A stretch of 64,000 nt of DNA from Pyxicephalus adspersus (GCF_032062135.1 NC_092859.1:106481610-106545609), one strand, 5' to 3'. Numbered from the stretch's first letter, positions 12,035 to 24,984 are shown. Translations and numbers: made by a program. Notes: generated by a model from the sequence alone, not told the origin.

Positions 12035-13430
12035 TCATAAATATATATAGTGCTAGGATATTCTGTGGCACTTTACAATCAGTGAAACATTTAATAAAAA
12101 TATGCAATTACATGATAAAAAAAGAGTAATACGTATGATACAGAATTATACAATGCAATGGGAGGTGTGTGACAAAGTCAATTTTACAACAATACTTTAA
12201 TACATAAGGAAAGAAGGCCCTGCCCAGGCAAGCTCACAATCTAATGGAAGAAGGGGATTCACTAGGCTATTTGCAAATTGGCAGCGAGTAGAAGAGGTAA
12301 AGCCAACTGGGTCAATAGCTGGACAAGTGTCATGTCAAGACACTCTTGCCTGAAGAGGTGAATTTTGAGGTTCTATTTGAAGTTCATGGTGGATGTCAAA
12401 TACTAACTGGATTGTGGAAGAAAATTCCATAGGAAAGATGATTCACTTGTGAAGTCCTGGATGCAGGCATGAGAGGAAGTGAATAGAGTAGATGAGTGGG
12501 GACGTTCTTTTCCAAAGTACGAGTTACATTTTGTATCTATGGATTAGCTCAGCTATGTATTAAGGGGCTGTATTAAAGAAAGCTTTATAGGACAGGGTTA
12601 GAAGCTTGAACTGGATCCTTTGTGTGAAGGGCAGCCAGTGAAGAGAATGACAGCAGCCTTTGAGGAGCGAAAGTAGAATGAGCTAAACTGCAAAGTGTAG
12701 GATGGATTGGAGTGATGCCAATAAGCTCCCTGGCAGACCACACAGGAAGGTGTTATATAAGTCTAGTCAGGATATGATGAGGGCATGCACTAAATTTTTT
12801 TAATGATAGAGAAGAAAGATCTCCAATGTGAGAGATATTCTGTAGTGTGAGCTGACATGAGTAGGTCAGTGTGTTATTATAGAGCCAAGGGTTACTACAA
12901 GGCAATGCACACGAAATGTAATTGTTATCAGTGTGTCGCTAACAATAATTTAGGGTAAGTTCAGTCTTGCCTATTATGAATTTAGGGAGCATGCAAACAA
13001 TTATGGCATTAAGGTAATTGCGGACATAAGATTTCTGAGAAGATCAAGAATGGAAAGATAGTTTTGGATTTCATCAGCGTATAAGTGGTATTGAATGCCA
13101 AATGAACTAATAAACAGACTAAGGCCACAGGTGTGTTCTCCAAGAGAGGTAAGAGAAGAATCAAGAGAATTCAAGACCCTGCAAGTGGGTGATGAACGGT
13201 GTCAAACGTGAAGACAGGTCAGAAGGAATAATTATGGAGTAGTGGCCTTTTAATTTTCCAGTAATTGGATCATTAGTCATTATTTGTCAGTAGTGAGGGC
13301 AGTTTCAGTAAAGCGCTTAGGGCAGCAGCCTGAATGAAGGGGATGTTAGTGAGAGTTAGTAGAGAGGTAATGAACTCAGTCAACATGTACATATCTTTCA
13401 GTTTATACTCTAAGAGGAAGAGAGATACAG
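12035..13430 (-). mobile_element. Old L2-type LINE, reverse transcriptase to 3' end
   Basis: On the minus strand, fragments of an L2 polyprotein occur in the right order across about 1.3 kb. SGCCPKRFTETAL (about 13333-13296) resembles the SGFRP.HSTETAL block upstream of the RT core. HLYADEIQNYLSF (about 13094-13056) is the catalytic box, with YADE in place of YADD. A degraded KTEL block lies near 12960. LHWLPFTQRIQFKLL (about 12650-12600) belongs to the C-terminal domain. The 3' end near 12040-12090 and 'attgtgagcttgcctgggcaggg' near 12225 match the L2 UTR layout. Many stops and frameshifts show long inactivity; it is more diverged than the copy at 1326-2003. Confidence 0.75.
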
Positions 13431-13879
13431 ACTGACAGCTAAAAAGAGAAAGAGTTTATTCAGGACTGGTGTATAAGTTCATATTTGAACACAGTTATGC
13501 ACTCTAAGAAGTTAGAGCAGATGGGGGGAGAAGATAGTGAAGTGAGCCTCGGTTGGATGGTCAATAAAAAGGAAGGTTGTTCAGGAATGAGGAGTACAGT
13601 GAAAAAAAACTAGGCTGTGCATTTAAACAGTTTCTAGTATTTATAAAGCTAAAATCAGACCATAAAAGCATAGGCCCACTTCCATCAAGGGTTCCATGGG
13701 TAATATTGGTACAGTAGTAAATACAGTGGCTTCCATATATTACTTTTAAGCAAGCGTAAGCTTGTTTACTGCAAGGTGAAGAAGGTCACTAGAAATGTGC
13801 TCTGCAAGGTAAACTTTCTGAAGGTAAAACTCATATTTATAACAATACCTTGTAAACCTTTGTATTTATTAAGTATTAT

Positions 13880-14110
13880 ATATTATTATTAACCTCACAA
13901 TTACATGTATAAAAATTAGAGGTCGCAAAAAAAAGTGCAAAGACAGGGAAAAAGGAGATGACCCTGTCCAACATAGCTTACAATCTAAGAGTTGGAGAAG
14001 AGTAGTACACAATATAGGGACCATATGGAATGGTGGCTAAGTAGTTTTGGGTTAGGATGCAGCTGAAGATGGGCAAGCAAGATAAAAAGTTAGATTTAAA
14101 AGATTGTAAT
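13880..14110 (-). mobile_element. Diverged L2 3' UTR fragment
   Basis: Contains ATT-rich sequence, then 'gaccctgtccaacatagcttacaatcta' and a segment comparable with 1430-1560 (a '...gg...atatggagtggtggtaagtag...' region). The order and orientation are the same as in the copy at 1326-2003, but divergence is high. Confidence 0.6.
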
Positions 14111-14980
14111 AATATATATGAGTATAAGGACCATATAACAACATCAATATCTCCATCATACTTGATTAAGCACATAAAAAACATATATTGAGTGCCAAGG
14201 CCTTAGGGAAATTGTACTATAAATAGCTGTTTCATGATTTTTCTTTTAGTTTATTCTGTCTGCACAAACCAATTAATCAACTTTCAAACATAATACCCCA
14301 TCATACGTTTACAGTTCAGTTTTCTAAATTTAGGTCTAGTGGGGGTCCTTTTATTCCCCTTTCTTTCTGGAATGTAACCAGAAGATGGGAAACACCAGCA
14401 ACTGACTGCTTTACATATAGAACAACAGGCATTCTCTGTGATTGAAAGTTCTGTCTGATCACCAGGACATTAACCAGCTGCTTGCTTATCCATTGTTCAC
14501 CATTTGTTGTCATTCATTATCCACTTGTCATAGCCTTCATGACCAAACTTGTTGCACTCGGACATATAGCTTTTGATACATTTTAGATTTCTTTTATGTA
14601 TTTCAGTGTTTTTATGTTTTTATTCAAAACTGTTTTCTCTGTATATATATTTCTGAGCAGGAGATTCTTTAAACAGACAAGAAAGACATTCATTTCAAGT
14701 TGCAGCCTGTATTTGGATAAAACATCCGTAGTTGAAGTTTCATCTTGGGTGTTCTGTATAGTGCTGTAACGCATCACATTCTTTACACTTAAACTGTGAT
14801 GAAAAATTGATATCACTGCTTCCCACGATGGTGCTTCTAATAATACCCACCACACTCCTGCATCAGACTAAAAAGTGTCACAGGCTCGTCTGAATAATCA
14901 ATGTGTGCTGTATACAAAGCAAGACTCATATGTAATATCCTGTCATTTCAGTAAGCGTGGTTTACAATAATATGATGAAT
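14110..14980. other. Unique DNA, nothing recognised
   Basis: No supported repeat or exon. A minus-strand open frame of 90 codons (14583-14855) shows no family resemblance. Confidence 0.4.
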
Positions 14981-14984
14981 ATGT

Positions 14985-15056
14985 ACATGCACATATATCT
15001 ATGTATATGTACATACATACATATATGTATGTATGTAATGCACATATATGTATTTA
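14985..15056. repeat. Degenerate ATGT/ACAT palindromic simple repeat
   Basis: Mixed 'acatacat' and 'atgtatgt' units face each other near 15005-15030, so the region can form a self-complementary hairpin. It is simple-sequence DNA. Confidence 0.75.
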
Positions 15057-15541
15057 AATATGTATTTAAAGTGTTATTCTTACACATTTATTAAAACAAA
15101 TTGTGTGCCCCAGATAGTCGATAATCATCCTTAAAGGGAACATGTCCTGGTCTAATTATGTGAACGGTGTTCTTGCAATTCTTTGCTTTATGTATTATGA
15201 ACTGTGCACAAAACATTGCAAATCATTGGTAAGAGTGATGTGGTGGCTTTATTGCTACTTTATGCTTTTTTTAGGGCTAGTAACACACATCCCAGTCCTT
15301 GACTTTTCCCCCAAACTATTCTCTCCTCTTTTAGAAGTCAGGTAACCTTTTTTTCTTATCCCTGTAACAGTATGAGGGGGTGTTCTGTAGACCACAAAGG
15401 TGACCTGAGCATGACTGATAACACTCCTTGGGATTTTAGTCCAGCACAGGAACTGTGCTGTCAGCTATTTGCAGGTAGTAATAGGCACACTACATTTTGT
15501 CAGGATCAGCAGTTGTAACAATCTTCTTTTAATGATACAGA

Positions 15542-15544
<3 letters not shown>

Positions 15545-15574
<30 letters not shown>
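15545..15574. repeat. (AT)n microsatellite
   Basis: Pure alternating run of about 30 bases. Confidence 0.92.
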
Positions 15575-15576
<2 letters not shown>

Positions 15577-16690
15577 GACATTTTTAATCATACAATACAA
15601 TATATTGTCATATTTTAGGTCTTTCAGAAATTCTGAAGAGCTGACTCCCAAACCATTACAATCTTGGAATTGTATTTGTCCACTAATTGCTATTCAAAGT
15701 GCTAAGTTATTCAAATTAAGAGCTAATGTTTCCTAATGTATCCAAGAGGAATGAAGACCTTTAAACAATTGAAAACAGTTCTTATCACTGCTAAATTCAG
15801 CTATTTTTAAGTTCATCATCCTGACAGGTTTTCTTCTGAGTTGGGGCCATTCCCACAAGTGTGGACTAGTGCTGTTGTTTGATCCTATTGACTCATTGTC
15901 CTTGTGCCTTGTATTGCGGTACTAAATGTATAACATCTACAAAGAGTATTGTAAGCCACCGGAGCACAGTTAAAAAAAAGGAAAAGGAAAAAAAACTTAA
16001 GTGACCAGATTAAAGAACAAAATCCACACCAATTAAAAAAGCTGCCTCAGTCCTCTTTCTTGCATGGGTTTTCTTTAGGGCCAATTCTTTCCAGTGTCCA
16101 TCCTTTATTTAGCTTTAGAGCCTTGGTCTTCAGGAAATAACTGATATCTGGCATTTTAAAGAGTGGTAAGCAAAAAGAAGTTTTGAAGAAGGGCTGTTTT
16201 TTCCGTTCTAGTTCCTTTATATAATCGATATGCATTTCCTTACCAGGGGTAATATTTCAAGCAGTGTCATTTGAATTAAATGCATTTTGTTCAGTGGCTC
16301 TTTACACTCAGTAGGGTTCTAGAGCTCCTGGCATCCATTCTATGATTTACATTAAACATGCAGATTTTTACTTCCTGACCCATTCCTTTGCATTAATCTG
16401 TACCATCAGCGCGTTCATACCCATTGTTCTTCAAACAACTTTCCACATTCCAATGAATAAACATCACCAAAACAGGTTTTGTGACAGATACCCTGCTGGT
16501 TTTGATAGATAGCAGGACTGACAGGACCAAAGCGAGGAGGTAAATATTGTGGTGATTGTTGGCTGTGTTACTGTGACATTGACGAATCTTTAAAGACTAA
16601 AGTCCATTCACACATCCACACATTCAAGAAAGAACATGACTGGTAACAACAGAAAAATTAGAGGTGTCAGACCATTTGCTCCAGGGGTAA
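15575..16690. other. Unique DNA, nothing recognised
   Basis: No repeat, RNA gene or supported exon visible in about 1.1 kb. Confidence 0.4.
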
Positions 16691-16693
16691 GAT

Positions 16694-16815
16694 GTTCCAT
16701 AGGGTGTGAGGGTTTCATGTATTAGTATTATTATTAGTAGTATTACAAAGTAATACTAATAATAATAATTCATTGGAATGTGGAAAGTTCCATAGGGTTT
16801 GAGGGTTTCATGTAT
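16694..16815. repeat. 29-bp direct duplication flanking an ATT hairpin
   Basis: The segments at 16694-16722 and 16787-16815 differ at one base (both start GTTCCATAGGGT and end TTTCATGTAT) and lie 93 bases apart. Between them sits an inverted repeat, with 'attattagtagtattac' facing 'gtaatactaataataat' around 16747. The structure resembles a local replication slip or a small foldback insertion. Confidence 0.8.
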
Positions 16816-16983
16816 CACTTGAATGTTTATTTCTTAGCTTTCAGATCTCATATTTTGAAACAAATAATGCTTTTTTTCGTGTATAAACATAATGCTATAT
16901 TTGATCCATTGAAAAAAAATAGTGATGATGGTCTTCTGATAAAATTGTACAAAAATCTTCAATAAATAGAAATGTAGTTCAAT

Positions 16984-16995
16984 ATCTCTCTCTCT

Positions 16996-17038
<43 letters not shown>
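16984..17038. repeat. (TC)n followed by (TA)n microsatellite
   Basis: A short TC run (16984-16996) is joined to a TA run of about 39 bases. Confidence 0.93.
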
Positions 17039-17039
<1 letters not shown>

Positions 17040-17043
<4 letters not shown>

Positions 17044-18240
17044 ATTCATTCACATCTAGAATATGTATACCAACCCGTTGACCAGGCAATGCAGCCAACA
17101 ATAAAAAACAAACATACAATAAAGAAATGTTTCTGCATTTTGCCAAACAAACTTTATCCATTTGGGATAATCTGATAAATATAAGATAAATATAAAATAT
17201 AGTTTTTACATATAATATTGGTTATGCAGTACCACGACAGGAAAAAGCATCAAGAATTTGTTAATAGGTTCCACAACACATAGGGCAAAAGGAAAAAACC
17301 CAACAGGTTTGCTGCTAAATACTGACTCAATGATTAAATTAAATCTAAAACCCACCCTTCCCAATGCAAAAAAGTCGAGGCCATTACTATAGAAAAAAAT
17401 ATGTTAACCTCTCAAAGTGAAAACTAGAGGATAAAATAAATCTGTGTGTTAGTTTCAATATTTGATCATTTTTCTGGGACATTTTTTGTGGTGAATTTTA
17501 ATGTATCATCCGTTATTCAGCCTAAACACAACTTTAATTACTATCATTTACTTTGCAAAATGAACACAAACTTTGCTAAATGAAAAGTCTGTACTCTGTG
17601 AATAAACCCCCAGGGGCAATTAACATATGCTCTGTGATTCTTAAAGGCAATGAGTGAGAAGGGACAAGTATTAGTGACAAGTTGTTGTGTTGACCAGCTG
17701 TTTAGCAAATGCACTGTGACTGATGTGAGGAGGAAGATGAGTGAGAGCAATTAGCCCCTAGCTCACACTGTCATTGTGATCTGAAGCACTACATCTTAGT
17801 AGAGCCGAATGGAATTTCAGTACACTCACCTTCATGACTTGCAAGACTTTTATATGGGGTCATTGTCTGATAACACAAACCCTCAAACCCTCTAGGCTGG
17901 CTTTAGAAAAGAAGTAGAAGACATGACAGTCAATGGGAGTAGCTTCCTAAATATTATCAGAAACTAAAAATGGTGCAACATGCAAAACAAGTGTTTGTGC
18001 AATGGTACAGTAAGGGCCAAATCTTATATCTGAATAAGTCCATACTTGTAGATAAAGAACTGATAAGTAATAAATGGTATATGTAGATACACCTAATATC
18101 AGAAAAATAGTAAAAAGAGTATTTTGCCTGGGAATGTTGTGATGGATTGTGCCAGGCACAGGTGCTACAGTTATCATGAAACTGTTAACATTTTGAAGTC
18201 ACATACAATGATCTCAACAAACTCAAAAGTTTATATCGTC
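17040..18240. other. Unique DNA, nothing recognised
   Basis: No family or coding signal identified in about 1.2 kb. Confidence 0.4.
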
Positions 18241-18264
18241 TTACACATTGTTTATTTTAAATAA

Positions 18265-18690
18265 AAGAGTGGCTAACAATACTATTTTGTTTGTATTTGG
18301 AGAGGAGACCCTTCCCCTCTGCCACAGCATTAAGACTAAATGGGAAACCCGCAGCCTCCTGGTATACTTATGGCACCTATCCCTGGGGGGTTTGGGCTGT
18401 TCCTTCCACGCATGCCCAATTTTAGGCTTTCCTGTAGTGCAAATAAGTGCCACATGCACAAATGCGTGGTGATACTGGCACATTTTTTTTACTTTTTCTG
18501 GAAGCCGCATCACTCAATCTCATGCCTGCACAGTGTGAGATTGGGTAATGTAGGAAGAGGAACCCAGAAGAAGAAAATGGCGTTGCCTGTTATCCAGTAT
18601 ATGCCAAAACAAAGAGGAAAGATGGTATGGAGCAGGACTGACTGGACTAGGATTGCAGAAGGATCAATGACTTTCCACCTATAAAGATGT
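18265..18690. mobile_element. Interspersed repeat of the GATCTCAC/GCGCA family
   Basis: Blocks in order are 'cccttcccctctgcca', 'gcagcctcctgg', 'ccacgcatgccc', 'caatctcatgcctgcacagtg' and 'gggtaatgtaggaagagga'. The same order is found at 30140-30560 (for example 'cagagcctcctgg', 'gatcttgtgcctgcgcag', 'gggtgatgcaggcag'). It is non-coding. The inverted 'gagattg/caatctc' pair around 18510-18545 is a small hairpin. It is probably a non-autonomous DNA transposon family. Confidence 0.6.
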
Positions 18691-18901
18691 TTTTTTTTTG
18701 TTTTTTTTTAATGATAGGATAGCAGAAAAGTATACAATGACCCATGATTATCTCCTGTTTGCAAAAATAGGAAGATGAAATCCCAACAGTTAGGGTAGCA
18801 ATGACAGTTGCAGGCCCCCACCAACTTGGCCATATCTGTATTGTTTTTACAAGACTAGAAAGATGAGATTGTACCAGTAATCTAGTATTATTATTATTAT
18901 T

Positions 18902-19016
18902 CCAAAAACATGCAGTTAGGTTAATTCGTAGGGACATAAGATTGTGAGCTCCTTTGAGGGACAGCTAGTGACATGACTATGGACTTTGTACAGCGCTGCG
19001 TAATATGTCGGTGCTA
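18902..19016 (+). mobile_element. SINE copy, central-to-tail part, plus orientation
   Basis: Starts at 'ccaaaaacatgcagttagg' and continues to 'gggacataagattgtgagctc', then 'ggactttgtacagcgctgcg', then an ATT tail. The tRNA-like head and much of the body are absent. It faces the next SINE tail to tail and forms an inverted repeat with it. Confidence 0.8.
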
Positions 19017-19030
19017 TATTATTATTATTA
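19013..19030. repeat. Shared (ATT)n junction between two SINE tails
   Basis: A short ATT run joins the tails of a plus-strand and a minus-strand SINE copy. It is the loop of a potential hairpin with arms of about 90 bases. Confidence 0.85.
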
Positions 19031-19302
19031 CACAGTATTTATATAGCATCATCATATTACGCAGCGCTGTACAAAGTCCATAGTCATGACACGAACTGTC
19101 CCTCAAAGGGGCTCACAATCTAATGTCCCTACCATAGTCATATGTCAATAATGTAGTCTAAGGTCAATTTTTTGTGGGAAGCCAATCAACTTAACTGCAT
19201 GTTTTTGGTATGTGGGAGGAAACCCACGCAAACACGGGGAGAACCTGCAAACTCGATGCAGATTGTGCCCAGGCCCGGATTGGAACCTGGGACTTAGAGC
19301 TG
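19031..19302 (-). mobile_element. tRNA-derived SINE with L2-like tail, 5'-truncated
   Basis: Read on the minus strand, it starts just before a B-box-like GGTTCCAATCC (19277-19287, consensus GGTTCGANTCC). It runs through 'gcaggttctccccgtgt', 'gtgggtttcctcccaca', 'caaaaacatgcag' and 'attagattgtgagcccc', and ends 'gtacagcgctgcgtaatat' with an ATT tail. The A-box half of the tRNA-like head is missing. The 3' end resembles the window's L2 LINEs, as expected if L2 machinery mobilised it. Confidence 0.8.
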
Positions 19303-19354
19303 CTATATAAATACTATAAAACATAAAATTATTCTTAATAAATTATCATTAAAT

Positions 19355-19410
19355 AAGATTTATATGGCGCCTACATATTATGCAGCGCTGTACATTAAAT
19401 AGGGATGGGT
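19355..19410 (-). mobile_element. L2 3' tail fragment
   Basis: Contains 'gatttatatggcgcctacatatt', then 'gcagcgctgtacattaaatag', matching the end of the L2 copy at 1326. Only about 55 bases remain. Confidence 0.75.
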
Positions 19411-21390
19411 AGTAACATGGATCACTGAGTTACCTTATACCTAATACAAAAACAATTCAACTTTTATTTGCAATAGCAAAATATCAACAAAACCTTAAAT
19501 GCTCTCTGTAAGCTGTTAACCCCCCAAAATTCTCAAAAATAATGTTATTCTCAAAATAGTCCTAAACTTTCAGGTGTAAGTGATTCTATGGGTACTAAAA
19601 ACAGAAAAAAAATACTCTAACTTACAAATATTTTAAAGAAAGCTAGGAATATTTTTTAATAAATATTAAGAAAAATATTAAATGTGCAAAGTAATATAGT
19701 GGTCTTGGCCAACAAAAAAATTACAAAAGAAAATATATAAAAAATACTGTATAATGGACAACGTTTTATCCCTTCCCATATAATAGTTCCACATTTCAAA
19801 TGCTTCCTTGTTCATTTAGACTCAAACAACGTCTTCCTTGGAATGGATGCAATGAGTACTCACACTGAAATTCCATGCTTAATGGCTTCAGCAACAGCCC
19901 CACAGTGTGAGACTCATTTACACCCTGCAGGGGGAGGACACACTTTAACCAGCTGAGTTGACACTGCACAGCATTTACAGTCTGTTCACATTACCCTATT
20001 CTACCTTAGAACAAAAAAGTACTCTAGAGACATTAGGTTGTGCTTATTTCCTGACAGACACGATGAGCTCATGCTGCAAGTGAAACAGCTGAAAGTTTAT
20101 GTTTGAATAAAACCCATGACACTTATACAACACTTTACAGCCGTAACAGAAAAGTTAACATAACCTAAATATTAAGCAATTTTGTTTGAAAGTTGTTTTA
20201 ATCTACGATAGAAATCACAAACATAAAAATGTAAAATATTCTAATGGAAAATCTTTATAGCAGTGTTTAGTGCTGTGTTTTAAATATTTTAAATATTTTT
20301 AGGAACATATTTATTTTCTTTGTTTTTAAAGTTTGAATTCTGGTCATTGGGAATATATGCCTTTGTCCAATAACAATTTTTTGACCTTTATTAAGTGAAA
20401 TAGGCATTCTCGAATTGCTGACCTCTTCTGAAAATGATAATCCTTTGAATGTCATGCAAAAACTATGGCTTCAGCTCTTTCTAAGAAACTGTCCTATAGC
20501 AAATTAGCAGACTGGGATTGTACTAGCTCTTAATTTATATTGCAGGTCAGAGATTTAAATATCAGCAATGAAATGAAATATATTTTCTCAGTACATTTTT
20601 GTAACAAAGCAACTATATGTAAAATCTTGTCTCCCATAAATATGTGTAATGACTTCACTGGGTCCAAAATGTAATAAAAATGGAAAGTTTTTTTTAATAA
20701 AACTCCCTATTTGCATGTTGATGGGGGTATATAAGGAAAATGATAGGCAGATAAAACTTTAGCTTTTTGGCTCCCATACCAGTCCAGACTGTAAGGTTTA
20801 TTCTTTGGCTATATACTAAGAAACCATCTAATCTCTCCATTTTAAAAAGAAGGTATCCAGACAAATCTTTTTGCAGTATGCTAAACAGAAGGTCAGATTT
20901 GGGCAGGAAACAGCACAGTTTACAGCAACAACCGTATAATCTTATTAATTTCCAAATTACCTGTAAATGTATATATTATTTTACATGAATTATAGTGGCT
21001 ACTATACTCCCCTTGCAATGTAAACAAATAGCTATATAGATTTTTGTTCTATCTTTACTCAACAATATACATCTAGAATTTGTTTTTTAACCAAAGATTT
21101 CTTTTCTTATCATTGTTAAGATTCATGTATGGCAACAACAGTCCTTGCTACCTTGCTGACAATATAATCTTTGCACTGTTGCAGAGATAAAAGCACCACA
21201 AGTTTCTTTAACATCCAAAAATTTCTGGTGTGTAAGGTGGCTGCACTGTGCTTCTATGCGTCATCCGTTACTTAAATCCCTGTATTAAACACTAATATAA
21301 TGATAGGATTAATAAATGAAATATTTCCTGTTAAACATATTTTTTTGCAAGTAAAAATAATTTCCACAATTATTGTGAGAATCCTATGTA
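19410..21390. other. Unique AT-rich DNA, nothing recognised
   Basis: About 2 kb without a recognisable repeat family, palindrome or exon. Confidence 0.4.
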
Positions 21391-21394
21391 ATCC

Positions 21395-21535
21395 CAGAGG
21401 TCTGCGTTTTGTCAACCATAGAGTAGGTTAATTGGCGTTCCTATAAAATTGGCCTAAGGTTATGGTAATGACATTAGGCCTGACTATGGTGGGCTCATTG
21501 AGAGCCCCCTTGAGAGACAGGCTATACCACGACTC
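21395..21535 (+). mobile_element. Decayed SINE body fragment
   Basis: Contains 'gtaggttaattggcgttcc', 'aaaattggcctaaggtta', 'catta', 'ctatggtgggctcattgag' and 'gcccccttgagagacag' in the order of the SINE body at 19031-19302 and 59285-59619. Substitutions and small indels are frequent. Confidence 0.6.
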
Positions 21536-21549
21536 TGTGTGTGATTGGG

Positions 21550-24500
21550 TATATCTTTCAGTTCCACCACATTCACAAAACTAAGTGGAAGGTTCCTTGC
21601 AGGGAAATAATTTGCTAGGTGAACAGCCTAAACTCCTTTACTAAATAAATTTAGTGTTCGCTTGATTTTATCAAAGAAAATCGCGAAAGGAAATCTGTCC
21701 ATCACTGCAAATATAACACAAAAAGACTGAGTAACAAATAGAAATCTCAGCTACAAAATGATAACATTCATGATTACTGCAATCACAGGCAGATGGACAG
21801 CAAAGGGTGATGTTACAATGTCTGATGGTGACAGTCATATAATGTGCAATAACAGTTACATCAGGAGAAAAATCCTGAAGGTGCTCTAGGAAAGGTCAGT
21901 TCCTGAGGTCATTTGTCGAAATCAAGCTGTCATGCGAGGTTGTTTACACTGGAACTTGATTTCAGAGAAAAAATATCTAGTAATATCCTTTTTCATGATT
22001 GTAAATTTTACTTTTTTATATTTGATTGAAGTTGATAAGGATAAACTATCGAATTAAAAAAAAAGCACAAGAACAGGGTGAACACAGCATTACCGACACC
22101 ACAAATGTAGAAGTGTTTTACATAGATGAATTATAAACTTTTATCAACATTTACTGAATGATAACCCTGGGCCAGTGGCTAGGAAAGTTCTGAAAATAAC
22201 CAGTTAACTAGCATTTTCAAGGGGGGATCAGCAATAGCAGCCCACATATATCTCCCAAGCAGATTTTCCTAAAACAATAAAAAGAAAAGCAATTGCAACA
22301 ATTTTCTCCTCCTTATTTCTCCGTTCTGCTGTCAGAAAATATCTAGCTAATGAAAGTTTATTCTGGGAGAATATCTGGTTACCATGACCACTTAAATCTA
22401 TTATGAGGTAAGGTCAGGCAGTATGATCAAGAAATTTTCATGTAGTTTAAGAAAAGTTTTGTTACTGCATTTTCCTTTCTGTAATAGGCATATATACAGT
22501 AATGACATTGCTGTATTATTATTGTAGTTATTAGCAGACATTCAACATATCTGTAATGTATGCTCTAATTAAGAACTGAGCATTTTAAAAAGCACACCCA
22601 CTACATTTCAATCTTCAAGACATTTTCACATGGTTAAGTTGCAGTAACATATGGGAATTGGGAGCATGTTTTAGGACATGTTTCTTAACCCTATGTATAA
22701 TTGCAGGTGTCCCATGAATTAGCCAGTATGAATTTTTTACTAGACTAATTAAAATTGTCATCATCACCAACCCTATTGGATACCAGTATGACTTCAGAAA
22801 ATGGCAATAATTAGGTTTAACTTTACATATAAATTGCTAATAGCAAAGCAACTGAACGAAGACCTGCATCATTTGGTTCCTATACCCCCAAGAAGAATGT
22901 AAACCCATGGTTAAAAATCCCAGTTTTAGGAGTTTTTCTAAACCTTAGTCTTCAAGTTGATGCCTGTTGTATCCTTGTGTTTGATGGCAATAGAAACATG
23001 GATGAGTTTGTAAAAATTTAATGAGATAATTTTTTAGTTTTGGCCTGACATTTTGTTAAAGTTATCTTATATAGTGATTACAGTTTTCTCTATGTAGGCC
23101 ACCATAAAAATATTCAGCATGTGAGCACAAGAAATAGATAATTCCAAGAAAAGATAATGTCAACATGCAATATATATCCAATATTTCATATATCCATGGT
23201 CTGACATTTTTACCTCACAGTATTTATGATGAATCATTTAGATTAGAATGTATTTTTTGCAGCATCACAAATAACTACAAATGAAAAGTACTCAACACAC
23301 TGGTGTCGACTTCCTGCCCATCATGAACATTCAAAAGCTTAGTTGCAAACTATCCATGAGACTTAAACATCTTAATTTTAAATAAACCATATATTTAAAT
23401 ATATATATATAGCAGGTAGGCATTGTTCTAAAACTTTATTTTTAATATACATTAAAGAAATATAAAAAAAAAAAAAGCAAATGGGTAAAGAGCCATTATA
23501 GGTAGTTAGGTGGGGTAAGAACCATCAACCAAGCTTCATAGTTGAGTAGAAAACAAATGATAAGTTGTGTTAACTGATTAAGCATCAACATGTTTGAAAC
23601 TATCAGGAAATATTTGAAATGTTTGCTCAGTTCTGATAGTTAAAATAAATGTTAAAGTGCAAGGAAATTAAAGAGGATGGTTGGAAAGCAGCTTGAGATG
23701 TATGACCAGCTGTTATGAGAACTAATAGCAGAATTCTCCTACCACATTTATATTTACTTTACTTTTCTAGGGGCACTAAGCCATAACATACAGGGCTGTA
23801 GCAGCTGATTAAATATGAAAATGAACAGTTCCATCCTACCTGCTGGTGGTTAGTGTAAACTCATTCCTAATCTTTCAAAAACAAAAAATTGTGGAGCCTG
23901 GCTAGCAAACTTCCCTAGAGGGATAAATGAAGATGACCTACAACCACTGTAGCAGCCAAACAAATGACATTTATTTTAGCACATCCGTCAGCATATCACC
24001 ATTGTGACTAATGAAAAGGTTCCTATGTTTTCCTGTGCTTGTATACTATGTTCTTTAACGTAATTTCCTTCTGAAAAAACAGTAATAAATGTGACACAGA
24101 TAGAAGCTAGTCACTTCCTCTGTTCCCGAGTTTCCTAAACAAACAGTTATGTTATGTCTGTCACTGATCACATAAATCAGGAGGAAAGTTTTGTCTGTTT
24201 TCAAGCACTTATTTACAGTACTCTAATTTAGATTAGTATACACGAAAGACACCTATTTATCTACATTATCTAATGATGAAAGAGCTGGATTATTTTTATA
24301 CTTCCATGAGAACAAGGAAGCATTTATAACAAACATCTTGACCACTATGGCTCTGGTTGTATTTACACAAGTCCATGTTAGTTCCTTTACATTACAACAA
24401 TCAAGTAAATATTATCTCTGTGTAAATACATCAGTGAATAAATGTATTTCATAAAAATGTCCTGTTTAGAAGAGATTTTTTGCTAGGCCATTTTTTCACG

Positions 24501-24980
24501 GTTTACAAAAAAATGTTGAACTGTCCACATCTAGAACATATGCATTGATTCTGTTGAATAAAGAAACTCTACAATTCAGTTATATTTGCTATAAGCCCCA
24601 AGGACAGATGTATTGTTTAGTTATGCCTCAAGGTTCATTAACTATCCTCATAGCAGGCTGTGAGCACATGGTGGGCTTTGCAGTAAACTATAAGGCTTAG
24701 TTTCTATGGTTTTGCAGCAAAGAAAATATTAATAATTAGCAGCATTTTATACCAGCACACAAGCTATAATATGGCTTCTTTAAAGGAAACGTACTGAGAG
24801 AGATATAGAGAATGCAAATGCTATCATTTAGAAAGCAGCCCTAACATTCAGGGCTAGTAGATCTTTGAATAATTCACTGGCGACAAATATACAGTCAGTG
24901 TAGACAAAGTTTCTCATCTGCATATTTGTATGGAAGCCCATAAATCAGCATGGCAGCCAGCCAGAAAAAGAGGTTAATGC
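21550..24980. other. Long unique AT-rich stretch
   Basis: About 3.4 kb with only a short (AT)n at 23396-23410 and an A run near 23463. The first 130 bases weakly recall the foldback element at 11170-11366 ('gaacagcctaaactcctttac'), but not enough to call. No exon supported. Confidence 0.35.
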
Positions 24981-24984
24981 CAGT

